Below are positions 40,188 through 49,052 of a stretch of DNA of 64,000 nucleotides, in pieces. Within the stretch, counting starts at the first letter, position 1. Every line of letters begins with the position of its first letter. Source of the stretch: an uncultured Oscillospiraceae bacterium (GTDB lineage Bacteria > Bacillota > Clostridia > Oscillospirales > Oscillospiraceae). Position numbers and translations under genes: made by a program. A model generated the notes under the pieces. The model saw nothing but the letters and a program-made list of their open reading frames with translations, made no database searches and was not told the DNA's origin. The DNA is taken from the NCBI GenBank assembly GCA_947169975.1, contig CAMVRT010000003.1, forward strand, positions 62,001 through 126,000. The letters run 5' to 3'.

Positions 40188-40814
40188 TTATTTGCCGTCC
40201 GGGAAGCTGGTGAACACGCTGTGCTCCACCGGCGGAAGGCCGTATTTTTCCTTTGCCTCCTGGATGGCGCGGATCAGGAACGTCATGTTGCGGGCCAGAT
40301 TGCGCATGGTCTGCAGTCCTTCCAGATCCTTCTTCACATCCTCGGCGCTGAAGCCGTGCACCTGGTTCCAGTAGGTGCTGGACGCCACCGGCATACCGCT
40401 GATGGTAAAATACTTGTTCAGCACGTCAAAGCTGGCGGTGTTGCCACCTCTGCGGCAGGACACCACCGCGGCGCCGACCTTCATGTGCTTGGAAAACGGC
40501 GTGCTGTAAAACAGCCTGTCCATAAGGGCGAGGATCGTGCCGTTGGGGGAGCCGTAATAGACCGGGCTGCCGACCACAAGGCCGTCTGCCGCCTGGAATT
40601 TCGCCGCGATCTCATTCACCGGATCGTCGAACACACAGCGGCCAAGCTCGGCGCAGCGGTTGCAGGAAATGCACCCGCGGATATCCTTTGTGCCCACGTG
40701 GATCAGCTCCGTTTCCACGCCTTCGTCCCCGAATGTCCTGACCATCTCCTCCAGCGCCGTCGCCGTGCAGCCGCAGGCGTGGGGGCTGCCGTTGAGCAAT
40801 AAGACCTTTGCCAT
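40188..40814 (-). CDS. flavodoxin-family NAD(P)H-dependent reductase
   Basis: 208 aa. FMN phosphate loop LLNGSPHACGCTATAL, cysteine pair GCISCNRC, flavin-facing GLVVGSPVYYGSPNG. This is the iron-sulfur-flavoprotein-like class of FMN reductases; the CxxC may bind a cluster or act as thiols. It is monocistronic with GGAGG before ATG. Likely role: cytoplasmic electron transfer or reduction of quinones or nitro compounds. Confidence 0.88.
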   Translation of the reverse strand: MAKVLLLNGSPHACGCTATALEEMVRTFGDEGVETELIHVGTKDIRGCISCNRCAELGRCVFDDPVNEIAAKFQAADGLVVGSPVYYGSPNGTILALMDRLFYSTPFSKHMKVGAAVVSCRRGGNTASFDVLNKYFTISGMPVASSTYWNQVHGFSAEDVKKDLEGLQTMRNLARNMTFLIRAIQEAKEKYGLPPVEHSVFTSFPDGK

Positions 40815-40847
40815 GTTGCTTCCTCCTTTTATCTTCTCAGGCAGTGA

Positions 40848-41075
40848 TTATTCTCTGAATGGTATTCCTGTTTTTGAATCCGGATCATTCCGCACCCCTT
40901 TTTCGGCCCGACACCGCTCCCGGTTGTTCGCCTCTGAAGCGAGAGCCTCAACAGCGGCGTCCGATAAATCCTCATCCCGGACTTTCCCTGTGGTGATCGC
41001 CTCAGCCCAGGGGCCGGTCTCCGCCGTATACCGTCTGGTTTCCGGATCGCAGCAGCATTCCAGCCGCTTCCTGAT
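40848..41075 (-). pseudogene. gene remnant without a start
   Basis: A frame of about 75 codons on the minus strand has protein-like composition (DPETRRYTAETGPWAEAI, then DAAVEALASEANNRERCRAE) and ends with TAA at 40848. It opens just after an in-frame stop and has no ATG, GTG or TTG near its beginning. It looks like the C-terminal end of a decayed gene; family unknown. Confidence 0.4.
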
Positions 41076-41159
41076 TTAAATGCCATGGCATTCTTCTGTC
41101 TGTTTCATGCCGGCTATCCTGCCTCTGCGTTTTCCTCTCTTATCAACCTCGTTGCCGTT

Positions 41160-41984
41160 TTACAGGGAGCCCGTGCCGTCGTGACGCTCCCGCAATTCAG
41201 CCAGGGTCTCCGCATTGAGCCAGTAGGTCAGATCCTCCGGCTTGTCGATCACGGCATTCCCGATCAGCTCCGCGGCCAGCCCGGTGTATTTCTCCCGCTC
41301 ATCCCAGGTCTCAAAAACGGCGGCACGCTCGATGGGGCGGATATCCATCCGGGGCCACATGGCCTTGGCCGCCTCGGCAAACAGGAACAGGGCGCCGTCA
41401 TACAGCCGGACGGTCTCTTCCGTCGCGGCCATGGGCTCCGCCTCCCGGCGCTCCAGAATCCGGGAGAGCCGATCTCGCAGCTCGGTCTTCTTCTTGATGG
41501 TGATCCCCATAAGCACGCCGGAGGGATTCGGCAGCCGCAGCTCCGTCTGCACAGCTTCATCGAGACCAACTGTCAGCTCCGCCTTTGCCTCCAGGAGGAA
41601 AAAGGCGATCAGCGCTTTTTTCTCTCCACCCATGGCCTCCAAAAGCTCCGGCCGCTGGCGGACGCATCGCTCCGTCAGGGTCTCGTCCCCGGCGAAGCAA
41701 ACCTTTCCGGAGATCCGGAGGTAGGTCTCTGTCTCCCGGTGGAAGGCGCAGAGCTGGATATAGGGTGTCCTGCAGAGCTCCGCGTAAAGGCGGCGGCTCT
41801 TGGCGGTCAGAAAGTACAGCGCGTCATCCTGCGCGAACAGAAAGGGGACGGGCCGGATCTGCGGTTTTCCGTCCAGGCCTGCGGTTCCCGCCAGCACCGG
41901 GAATGACCGCTCCAAAAGCTGCGCAACGGTATTGACAGCATCCTTCTTGTCCCACAGCAACGCCGCCTCGGCTGGCTGCTTCAT
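41160..41984 (-). CDS. pyridoxamine 5'-phosphate oxidase-family protein with C-terminal extension
   Basis: 274 aa. Residues about 20-130 form a split-barrel FMN-binding domain (GKPQIRPVPFLFAQDDALYFL, YIQLCAFHRETETYLRISGK). The remaining 140 residues are unlike the basic family and unassigned. Likely an FMN- or F420-type reductase or flavin carrier. ATGA overlap with the upstream gene indicates a two-gene operon. Confidence 0.8.
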   Translation of the reverse strand: MKQPAEAALLWDKKDAVNTVAQLLERSFPVLAGTAGLDGKPQIRPVPFLFAQDDALYFLTAKSRRLYAELCRTPYIQLCAFHRETETYLRISGKVCFAGDETLTERCVRQRPELLEAMGGEKKALIAFFLLEAKAELTVGLDEAVQTELRLPNPSGVLMGITIKKKTELRDRLSRILERREAEPMAATEETVRLYDGALFLFAEAAKAMWPRMDIRPIERAAVFETWDEREKYTGLAAELIGNAVIDKPEDLTYWLNAETLAELRERHDGTGSL

Positions 41985-42619
41985 ATGGTTCCCTCCGTTG
42001 GATTCCGAAGTGATATGTCCTCTGTTATTTCTGCCGTTTTTGTCTGTCGTTCAAATCTGACAATATACGCGCCCAGCACCTGCCGGCAGGGAATTGCGGC
42101 GGCATTGGCGGCGGTCAGGGGCTTCCTGGGATAGTTTTGCCGGGCCTCCTCCGGGAAGGCGGGCAGGGTTTTCCCGATGCTCACGCCGGAGGCATCGTCC
42201 CCATGAAAGCGCCAGGCAAACTCACAGTCGCAGAACTCCTTGTGCGCTGTGATCTGCTCCGGCGGGCAAAACTCCGGCGATTTTCCGAGGTAGAAGCAGC
42301 CGTCATTGTCCTTCTCCGCGGGGCAGCCGCCGGTAATCCCGACGCCTTTGTAGGCAAGCTGCAGAAAGGGCGCGTTCAGGATGACGACGCCGTTTTCCCG
42401 CCGGAAGGCCACCTCCGGACTCTGCCAGCGGGCAATGTTCAGCCAGCCTCGCTTGCCGTCATGCGCCACCGGGGTGTTGAATTCCAGATATACCCTTTCC
42501 TCGTCCCGGATCTCGGCGTTGATCCGCAGCACCGGCCGCAGGGATTCATAGCCCTCCGGCAGCAGAGCGCGGATGCGATCCTGCTCAATCCCGTAGGCCA
42601 TCACAAACTGTTCTATCAT
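41981..42619 (-). CDS. uncharacterised protein, acetoacetate decarboxylase-like
   Basis: 212 aa. Start ATG at 42619 has GGAG 8 bases upstream. The pattern PEGYESLRPVLRINAEIRDE, GWLNIARWQSPEV and KEFCDCEFAWRFHGDDASG suggests a beta-cone (acetoacetate decarboxylase-like) protein of a conserved clostridial family; no catalytic Lys can be assigned. Cotranscribed with the FMN-binding protein. Confidence 0.6.
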   Translation of the reverse strand: MIEQFVMAYGIEQDRIRALLPEGYESLRPVLRINAEIRDEERVYLEFNTPVAHDGKRGWLNIARWQSPEVAFRRENGVVILNAPFLQLAYKGVGITGGCPAEKDNDGCFYLGKSPEFCPPEQITAHKEFCDCEFAWRFHGDDASGVSIGKTLPAFPEEARQNYPRKPLTAANAAAIPCRQVLGAYIVRFERQTKTAEITEDISLRNPTEGTI

Positions 42620-42791
42620 ACGATGCGCTCCATGTTTTCCTTGCATTGCTCAAACCGGATTGATCCATTGATAATCTCTGCAGCATTTCCGTGAAATGCG
42701 TGGATCATTTGTCTCTTTGTTGAATGATATCACAAATCACGTCACATCTCAAGGCAGACCCATCCGCAATCATACGCCGTATCCGGGCAAA

Positions 42792-43892
42792 TCAATTCCC
42801 ATGATCCATGTATTCTCTTATGGTCTGCATCCGCCGGCTCTGGGCCACGGAGAACGGACAGCGGCTGTCGCAGTGGCCGCAGCCGATGCAGTCGGCGGCG
42901 TTCTTCTCCAGCGTGCGGTAGTGCTCCACCGCCATCGCGTCTCCCGCTCTCGCCAGATCATAATACTTGTTCACAAGGCCGATGTCGATCCCCGCCGGAC
43001 AGGGCTTGCAGTGGTTGCAGTAGACGCATTTCCCGCTGGCCTGGGGCGGAGCAAAGGAGCCGATCACGGAATAATCCGTCGCCTCCTCCGGCTGATCATA
43101 GTACGCCAGCAGCGTCTCCACTTCCCTGGTGCTCTGGGCGCCGGGGAGCACCGTCAGCACGCCGGGCTTATCCAGGCAGTAGCGGATGCACTGATACTGG
43201 GTCAGCGCCCTGCCGAAGGGGGACTGCGCGGCGTCCAGAAGCTGTCCGCCGGAAAATGGCTTCATAACGGAGATGCCGATCCCCTCCTTTTCACAGCGGC
43301 GATAAACGGCGCTGCGCTCGTCCACGCTGCCGTTGGCGTACTCGCCCTGGCCGTAATCGTAGGCGGGGTTCACCGAGAACATCAGCATATCCACCTCGGC
43401 CTCATCCAAGATCCGGTGGATGACGGCGGGCGTATGGGAGGACAGGCCGATATGCCGCACGACGCCCGCCTTTTTCAGCTGCAGGATATAGTCGTACACG
43501 CCGTTTTTCAGATAGGTTTCCCAATCGGCGATCTCGTCCTGGCAGTGGATGAAGCCGTAGTCGATATAGTCTGTCCGAAGCTCCTTCAGCTGCTTTTCCA
43601 CCGACCGCTTGATGGTGTCCAGCTCCAGCGACCAGCCGTAGGCGCCGTTGGTATAGTCCGCGCCGAAGTGGATCTGGAAGTAAATGTTCTTCCGCAGATC
43701 GTGCAGCGCCTCGCCGTAGATGGGGAAGGTGGTGCCGTCGCCGGCGGCCAGGTCAAAGTAGTTGATGCCGCCGTCTGCCGCGCGGCGCAGCGCGCGGACG
43801 GCTTCCTCCATTCCCGCGCCGAACATATAGGACGAGCCGATGCCGATCTCGCTGATCCGGTCTCCGGTCTTTCTGTTGATCCTGTATTTCAT
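42792..43892 (-). CDS. aldo/keto reductase with C-terminal 4Fe-4S domain
   Basis: 366 aa. TIM-barrel aldo/keto reductase (INYFDLAAGDG at the Asp, YIDYGFIHCQD at the His strand, GVVRHIGLSSH). The C-terminal ferredoxin-like domain has CVYCNHCKPCPAGIDI and CIGCGHCDSRCP, enough for two clusters. Such fusions couple carbonyl reduction to ferredoxin electrons. ATG at 43892 has AAGGGGTGG upstream. It is last in a five-gene operon starting at 46210. Confidence 0.9.
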   Translation of the reverse strand: MKYRINRKTGDRISEIGIGSSYMFGAGMEEAVRALRRAADGGINYFDLAAGDGTTFPIYGEALHDLRKNIYFQIHFGADYTNGAYGWSLELDTIKRSVEKQLKELRTDYIDYGFIHCQDEIADWETYLKNGVYDYILQLKKAGVVRHIGLSSHTPAVIHRILDEAEVDMLMFSVNPAYDYGQGEYANGSVDERSAVYRRCEKEGIGISVMKPFSGGQLLDAAQSPFGRALTQYQCIRYCLDKPGVLTVLPGAQSTREVETLLAYYDQPEEATDYSVIGSFAPPQASGKCVYCNHCKPCPAGIDIGLVNKYYDLARAGDAMAVEHYRTLEKNAADCIGCGHCDSRCPFSVAQSRRMQTIREYMDHGN

Positions 43893-43914
43893 ATCTTTTC
43901 CACCCCTTATCGTC

Positions 43915-44433
43915 TCACAGGCTCCTGCCGAATCTGTACAGTTCCTCCCGCTTCTCCTCCGACCGGTTCTGCTTGCCGTTGGCGGTAAAAATGCCGGCGT
44001 TCTCCACGCCCCAGTACTCCACGATGGACTGGTAATACTGCGCGATGGCCGGGCCGTACACAAAGGGGCTACCGGAGCTCATGATCAGGGCCACCTTTTT
44101 CACGTTCCTGGGGATATCGATGGCATACGTCCGGTGGATCGCCGCCTGGAGCTGGGCGGACAGGGTGAAATAGTAGATGGGGGAGGCGAACACCACCATA
44201 TCCGCAGAGAGGATCTCCGGGTAGAGGGCCTGCATATCGTCCTTCTGGCAGCAGACGCCCTGTTCCTTCTCCCGGCAGTACTCGCAGCCCATGCAGCCGT
44301 GAATGTTCTTATGGGCCACGTTGACGGACGCCACCTCGTGACCGGCTTCCTCTGCGCCGCGGACAAAAGCGTTCACCATATCCGAGGTTGCCCCGTTCAG
44401 GTGGGGACTTCCGTTTAAAACCACTATTTTCAT
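43915..44433 (-). CDS. flavodoxin-family NAD(P)H-dependent reductase
   Basis: 172 aa. VVLNGSPHLNGATSDM phosphate loop, GCMGCEYCREKEQGVCC cysteine cluster, MVVFASPIYYFTLSAQ. Same class as 40188-40814. It lies between the lipoprotein and the aldo/keto reductase with 1- and 22-bp gaps, so it may feed electrons to the reductase. Confidence 0.88.
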   Translation of the reverse strand: MKIVVLNGSPHLNGATSDMVNAFVRGAEEAGHEVASVNVAHKNIHGCMGCEYCREKEQGVCCQKDDMQALYPEILSADMVVFASPIYYFTLSAQLQAAIHRTYAIDIPRNVKKVALIMSSGSPFVYGPAIAQYYQSIVEYWGVENAGIFTANGKQNRSEEKREELYRFGRSL

Positions 44434-44434
44434 C

Positions 44435-44971
44435 TTAACCCTCCATGCTGATCGTGATCGTTACGTTTCCGTTTCCCAGCAGCGCTGCCATTCCGGCGGC
44501 ATCTTGATCCGTGATATGGCCCAGTCTGGTATAGGCCCAGGAGTTGGCGCCATAGAATATCACGATCTGATTGCCGGAATAGAGCACGATGTCTCCGGCG
44601 GCCGTGGTCGTCTGGCTGTCGTTCCGGGGCAGGCTCTTCCCCAGGGATCCCACCTGCTCAAACCCGCCGTACATGGACATCTGCACGGTCAGCGGTTTGG
44701 AAGAGACAAGCTCCCTCAGCACGCTGACAGACTCGTTGTCCTCCCAGTCCACAGCAACCTCCACGTCATCGATATACAGGCGCAAAACCTTCTCCATGTT
44801 TGTTTCCTCCGTTTTGTCATCCGGTTCGGATCCTTCCGTGTCCCGTTCATCTGTTTTTTCCGGCTCTTCGTTTTTCGCGGGCGTCCCGGCGGCCGGCGAC
44901 GGAGTGCCGCCGCAGCCTGCGCAAAGGGTGATAAGCAGGAGTGCGAGGATAAGCGAACTCACTCTTTTCAT
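44435..44971 (-). CDS. lipoprotein with cyclophilin-like domain
   Basis: 178 aa. Lipobox LCAGC (Cys20), an acidic linker, then a cyclophilin-like beta barrel: VGSLGKSLPRNDSQTTTAAG, DIVLYSGNQIVIFYGANSW and TRLGHI. These small surface or cytoplasmic domains often accompany flavodoxins and aldo/keto reductases in clostridia. Exact role unknown. Confidence 0.82.
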   Translation of the reverse strand: MKRVSSLILALLLITLCAGCGGTPSPAAGTPAKNEEPEKTDERDTEGSEPDDKTEETNMEKVLRLYIDDVEVAVDWEDNESVSVLRELVSSKPLTVQMSMYGGFEQVGSLGKSLPRNDSQTTTAAGDIVLYSGNQIVIFYGANSWAYTRLGHITDQDAAGMAALLGNGNVTITISMEG

Positions 44972-44982
44972 CGTCTGCCCCC

Positions 44983-45984
44983 TCAGGCAAGATAACGGTT
45001 GAAGAAGCTCTCCAGTTTGTCAAAGGGAATGGCGTTCTTTCCGCCGCCGTCGTAGAGATCGGTGTGGCTGGCGCCGGGAATGATCAGCAGCTCCTTGTTG
45101 TCGGTGTACTTGCTGTCCCTCACCATGTCGGCATAGGCATCCTTGCCGAAGTAGCAGGAGTGGGCGGCGTCGCCGTGGACGATCAGCACCGCCGAGCGGA
45201 TCTCATTGCTGTACTGCAGGATGGGCTGGTTGATAAAGCTCTCGCAGCCGATCACGTTCCAGCCGCCGTTGGAGTTGAGGGAGCGGGGATGATAGCCCCG
45301 CGGCGTCTTGTAGTAGTCGTAGTAGTCCTTCACAAAGTAGGGGGCGTCCTCCGGCAGGGGATCGACCACACCGCCGCCCAGCGCATATTCGCCGTTTTTG
45401 AGATCGGTGAGCCGCTGGGCGCACATGGCGGCTCTCTTGGCGTAGCGGGCCTCCTCGCTGTCCTCGGAGTCAAAGTACCCCTTGGCGTTGACGCGTGTCA
45501 TGTCGTACATGGTCATGGCCGCCGTCGCCCTGACGCGGGTGTCCAGCGCGGCGGCGTTCAGCGCCATGCCGCCCCAGCCGCAGATACCGATCATGCCGAT
45601 TCGGTGGACATCGACCCGGTCGTGCAGGGACAGGAAATCCACCGCCGCCATGAAATCCTCGGTGTTGATGTCGGGAGAGGCCATATAGCGGACGTTCCCG
45701 CCGCTCTCGCCGGTGAAGGAGGGGTCAAAGGCCAGCGTCACAAAGCCACGCTCTGCCATGGTCTGGGCGTACAGACCGGAGCACTGCTCCTTGACCGCCC
45801 CGAAGGGACCGGAGACGGCGATGGCGGGCAGCCTGCCCTTTGCGTCTTTGGGGATATACAGGTCCGCCGCCAGGGTGATGCCGTAGCGGTTGATAAAGGT
45901 CACCTTGCTGTGCTCGATCTTCTCGCTTTTGGGGAACGTCTTGTCCCATTCCTGCGTCAGCTTCAGTTCTTCCGGTTTCATCAC
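44983..45984 (-). CDS. alpha/beta hydrolase, dienelactone hydrolase-like
   Basis: 333 aa. Strand and oxyanion region LPAIAVSGPFGAVKEQ; elbow GMIGICGWGGMALNA, where Cys could be the nucleophile as in dienelactone hydrolase; late Asp and His in VLIVHGDAAHSC and PGASHTDLYD. Cytoplasmic. The elbow has Trp where Ser is expected in GxSxG, so the mechanism needs checking. It is second in the LysR-divergent operon. Confidence 0.8.
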   Translation of the reverse strand: MMKPEELKLTQEWDKTFPKSEKIEHSKVTFINRYGITLAADLYIPKDAKGRLPAIAVSGPFGAVKEQCSGLYAQTMAERGFVTLAFDPSFTGESGGNVRYMASPDINTEDFMAAVDFLSLHDRVDVHRIGMIGICGWGGMALNAAALDTRVRATAAMTMYDMTRVNAKGYFDSEDSEEARYAKRAAMCAQRLTDLKNGEYALGGGVVDPLPEDAPYFVKDYYDYYKTPRGYHPRSLNSNGGWNVIGCESFINQPILQYSNEIRSAVLIVHGDAAHSCYFGKDAYADMVRDSKYTDNKELLIIPGASHTDLYDGGGKNAIPFDKLESFFNRYLA

Positions 45985-45994
45985 AGTTTCTCCT

Positions 45995-46210
45995 TTACGT
46001 GTTTTTTGTATCGCGGATCAGTCCGTCCAGCCGATCCAGCTGCTTCTGCTTCTTGTGGAGCTCCTCCAGCGCGTCGCAGCGGCAGGAGCGCAGGCAGCGG
46101 ATCAGCTCCTCAACGGCTCCCGTCTGATAGAGGGTTTCCGCCCGGCGGATCGCCGATGCGCTGCAGCCGGAATCCTCCATGCATTCCTTCATTCGAGCCC
46201 AGTCATGCAT
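45995..46210 (-). CDS. small conserved protein of the redox operon
   Basis: 71 aa, helical, with Cys pairs (CMEDSGC and CLRSCRC). It is of a type often found in front of flavodoxin/hydrolase genes in clostridia. GGAGG is 7 bases before ATG at 46210. First gene of the operon and divergent from the LysR gene. Possibly a small regulator or chaperone; function unknown. Confidence 0.72.
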   Translation of the reverse strand: MHDWARMKECMEDSGCSASAIRRAETLYQTGAVEELIRCLRSCRCDALEELHKKQKQLDRLDGLIRDTKNT

Positions 46211-46256
46211 CGCGCTGCCTCCTTCCGTCTCTTTCTTGCGGTTTCAGAATAACATA

Positions 46257-46303
46257 TTGCCAGCGGCTTCGCTAATGGTTATAATGAATGTCATGATATT
46301 CAT
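46257..46303 (+). promoter_or_regulatory. lysR promoter with LysR-type dyad
   Basis: TTGCCA (46257-46262), 17-bp spacer, TATAAT (46280-46285). ATGAAT-8-ATTCAT (46284-46303) is a dyad overlapping the -10, suited to autoregulation. The intergenic region also serves the divergent operon. Confidence 0.65.
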
Positions 46304-46328
46304 ATTTTACATATCACAGGAGGTCACC

Positions 46329-47207
46329 ATGGAGATACGAACCCTTCGATACTTTCTCGCCGTGGCGCGGGAGGAGAATATGTCCCGGGCAGCTGAGCAG
46401 CTGCACGTAACGCAGCCCACACTCTCCAAAGCTCTGAAGGCGCTGGAGGATGAGCTGGGGAAAAAGCTGTTCACGCGGCACAGCTTCAGCATCGCCCTCA
46501 CGGAGGAGGGCGTTCTGCTCCGGAACCGGGCGGAGGATCTGGTCACCATGGCGGACAAGATCGAGCGGGAGTTTCTGTCGCTGGACGAGATCACCGGAGG
46601 CGACATCTATTTCGGCCTGGCGGAATCCTATCAGATCCGCTATCTGGCCAGGGAGATCCGCACGTTCAAAGCGGCCTGTCCGAACCTGCGCTATCACATC
46701 ACCAGCGGCGACACGGAGCAGGTCACCGAGAAGCTGGACAAGGGACTGCTGGACTTTGCGGTGATCTGCGAGACGCCGGATGAGAGAAAATATCACCACA
46801 TTCCGTTCCCGGAATCGGACTATTTCGGCGCGGTATTCCCTGCGGATTGGGTTTTGGCAGAGAAAGACCGGCTCACCGCTGACGATCTGGCCGGCCTGCC
46901 GCTGTTCTGCTCGGAGCAGAGCTGGGAAAAGGATATCCGCCCCTGGGCCCGGGATCAGTTCTCCGCCCTCCGTCTGGAGGGCTCCTTCCGTCTCTCCTAT
47001 AACGGCTCCATGTTCGCAAAGGAGGGGCTCGGCGTCCTTCTGACGCTGAACGACCTGATCGACACCTCCCCGGGAAGCGGTCTGGTCTTCCGTCCCCTTT
47101 ACCCGCATCTGGAGATGAAGATGTACCTGATCTGGAACAAGTATCAACGCTTCACCCCCATTGCCGAGCGCTTCCTGCGGCAAATGCAGAGTTCTTTTGC
47201 CGGCTGA
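46329..47207 (+). CDS. LysR-family transcriptional regulator
   Basis: 292 aa. N-terminal winged helix (LRYFLAVAREENMSRAAEQL, VTQPTLSKALKALEDELG) and a periplasmic-binding-like effector domain (about 90-292, DIYFGLAESYQIRYLAREI). ATG at 46329 has AGGAGG. Divergent from the redox operon 46210-42792, which it probably controls together with itself. Confidence 0.92.
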   Translation: MEIRTLRYFLAVAREENMSRAAEQLHVTQPTLSKALKALEDELGKKLFTRHSFSIALTEEGVLLRNRAEDLVTMADKIEREFLSLDEITGGDIYFGLAESYQIRYLAREIRTFKAACPNLRYHITSGDTEQVTEKLDKGLLDFAVICETPDERKYHHIPFPESDYFGAVFPADWVLAEKDRLTADDLAGLPLFCSEQSWEKDIRPWARDQFSALRLEGSFRLSYNGSMFAKEGLGVLLTLNDLIDTSPGSGLVFRPLYPHLEMKMYLIWNKYQRFTPIAERFLRQMQSSFAG

Positions 47208-47220
47208 CATGAAAATAACC

Positions 47221-47256
47221 ATGCCCCCTGTCACGCTTTTGCGCGGCAGGGGGCAT
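47221..47256 (+). terminator. terminator of lysR
   Basis: ATGCCCCCTG/CAGGGGGCAT 10-bp arms with a 16-nt loop, 13 bp after the stop. There is no strong T run. Confidence 0.6.
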
Positions 47257-47512
47257 GCTGACTGTCTGATAATGTATTCGATCCCGGTCAGATCAAGGCT
47301 TTCCGGCCACTTCTTTGCCGTCTCGCGGTCACCCTTCCGGCGCCTCTCGTCAGAGAGCCTCTTTCGGTCGGCGGGCTTGCGAACGCCGGCAAGGATGCAG
47401 CTGCCGCCCTGCTCCGGGCAGGCCATGCAGCGCTCCCGTGCCACATCCGGCAGTCATCATCGTCAGCATCATAAAGCCTTGGGAGCTTCTGCAAGCGATG
47501 CATGCGCTGTTC
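47257..47512. other. intergenic, no convincing gene
   Basis: A minus-strand frame contains RCMACPEQGGSCILAG but lacks an RBS and has a shadow-like Arg/Lys-rich continuation that runs under lysR. I see nothing else. Confidence 0.45.
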
Positions 47513-48172
47513 TTATTTCAAGCCATCGATCCAGGCTCGGAGATCGGCCTCCGACACGCCGCCGCTGAACCGCCGGCCCTCCAGCCAGCTGCCGCTTCCC
47601 GCGTGATCGGCCAGATTCCGGCCGCTGCTGCCAATGTCGCTGCTGCCGGAGGTACAAAACGGGATCACCGTCGCGCCGCTGAAATCATGGCTCTCCGCAA
47701 ACGTGTCCATGATGCGGGGCTCCTGACCCCACCAGATGGGATAGCCGATATAGATTCTGGTATAGCCTGCAAGGGAAATGGGTTCGCTGCCGATTTCCGG
47801 TCTGGCGTCTTTGTCGTTCTGTTCCCTTGTTGTCCGGCTGCCGTTGTCATTCCAGTTGAGATCGGCGCCGGTGTACTCCTGCGCCGCCTTGATCTCATAG
47901 AGGTCGGCGTCTTCGATGGCCGCGATCTTTTCGGCGACGCCCTTCGTGGTGCCGGTAGCGGAGAAGTAGACCACCAGCACCTTTTTGCCGGCTGGCGCGG
48001 TGGGATCGGTCTGCGCTTCTGCCGGTTTTGGGGTGTTATCTGCGCTCTGCCGCGCCTCCTCCGGCCGGGGCTGTGCAACAGGCTCCGGCGAGGAGCTGCC
48101 GCAGGCGGCAAGGACCGGCAGGAGCGCCAGCGTCAGAAGCAGGGATAAGAATTTGCCATACCGTGCTTTCAT
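47513..48172 (-). CDS. flavodoxin lipoprotein (extracellular)
   Basis: 219 aa. Lipobox LAAC (Cys24), a Pro/Glu linker, then a flavodoxin domain with FMN loop YFSATGTTKGVAEKIA, IYIGYPIWWGQEPRIM and IPFCTSGSSDIGSS. A flavodoxin tethered outside the membrane could carry electrons to an extracellular acceptor. It follows the carboxymuconolactone decarboxylase-like gene in the tetR-led operon. Confidence 0.88.
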   Translation of the reverse strand: MKARYGKFLSLLLTLALLPVLAACGSSSPEPVAQPRPEEARQSADNTPKPAEAQTDPTAPAGKKVLVVYFSATGTTKGVAEKIAAIEDADLYEIKAAQEYTGADLNWNDNGSRTTREQNDKDARPEIGSEPISLAGYTRIYIGYPIWWGQEPRIMDTFAESHDFSGATVIPFCTSGSSDIGSSGRNLADHAGSGSWLEGRRFSGGVSEADLRAWIDGLK

Positions 48173-48185
48173 TTCCTGTTCCCCC

Positions 48186-48533
48186 TCATCCGTTTTTACC
48201 CGTGCCGTCCCCGTTCCACACCTCTTTGGCCAGACGGAACACCGCCCAGCCCTTGGGCCAGCCCACGTACATGGCGGCGTGGGTGATGATGGCGGCGATC
48301 TCCTCTTTTGTCACGCCGTGGGCCCTGGCGTTCTGCAGGTGGTAGGTCAGCGAGGAATCGGTAATGCCGGACGCCATCAGAGACACCACCGTGATGATGC
48401 ACCTGGTTTTGACGTCGATGGCTTCTTCGTTCCACACCTCGCCGAACAGCACGTCGTCGTTCAGGTGTGCGAACATGGGCGCAAAATCTCCCAGCTGTTC
48501 TCTTCCGGCTGTCTGTACGATTTTTTGGCTCAT
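48186..48533 (-). CDS. carboxymuconolactone decarboxylase-like (AhpD fold) protein
   Basis: 115 aa, all-helical. The family block is ITDSSLTYHLQNARAHGVTK followed by EEIAAIITHAAMYVGWPKG. It lacks the CxxC of AhpD peroxidases. These proteins occur with flavodoxins and TetR or LysR genes in redox operons; the reaction is unknown. Confidence 0.88.
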   Translation of the reverse strand: MSQKIVQTAGREQLGDFAPMFAHLNDDVLFGEVWNEEAIDVKTRCIITVVSLMASGITDSSLTYHLQNARAHGVTKEEIAAIITHAAMYVGWPKGWAVFRLAKEVWNGDGTGKNG

Positions 48534-48547
48534 TTCACTTTGCCTCC

Positions 48548-49027
48548 TTACAGTGCCTTATCCAGCCACCTGCGGATCTCCTTCTCGCTGGGCCGGTTGA
48601 GCTGCACGCCCCTGGCCCACTTGACGTCACCGCTGATGTTTTTGTGCAGGGCGGTATCGCTGCGGCCTACGCCGCTGCCGCCGGAGGTGCAGAAGGGGAG
48701 AATCGTTTTGCCGGAAAAATCATAGCTCTCCAGAAAAGTCTCTATGATGCGGGGTGCGATGCCCCACCAGATGGGAAAGCCCACGATCACCGTGTCGTAG
48801 GAGGCCATGTCGGCAACCCTGCCCGCGATCTCCGGCCGCGCGGCGGGATCGTTCATCTCTACACTGCTGCGGCTCCTCTTGTTCATCCAGTTGAGATCGT
48901 CGGGGGTGTAGATCTCCTTGGGAACAATCTCAAAGAAATCGCCGCCGGCCACACGGGCGATCTCCTCGCCCACCGCCTTGGTCACACCGCTGGCGGAAAA
49001 AACCGCCACCAAAATCCTGTTTGCCAT
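48548..49027 (-). CDS. flavodoxin
   Basis: 159 aa. FMN phosphate loop VFSASGVTKAVGEEIARV, DLNWMNKRSRSS, VGFPIWWGIAPRII and ILPFCTSGGSGVGRS. Close in sequence to the lipoprotein flavodoxin at 47513, differing by the absence of a signal peptide: a cytoplasmic and an extracytoplasmic version in one operon. ATG at 49027 has AGGAG. Confidence 0.9.
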   Translation of the reverse strand: MANRILVAVFSASGVTKAVGEEIARVAGGDFFEIVPKEIYTPDDLNWMNKRSRSSVEMNDPAARPEIAGRVADMASYDTVIVGFPIWWGIAPRIIETFLESYDFSGKTILPFCTSGGSGVGRSDTALHKNISGDVKWARGVQLNRPSEKEIRRWLDKAL

Positions 49028-49052
49028 GTTTCCTGCTCCTCCTCTTAAAATG

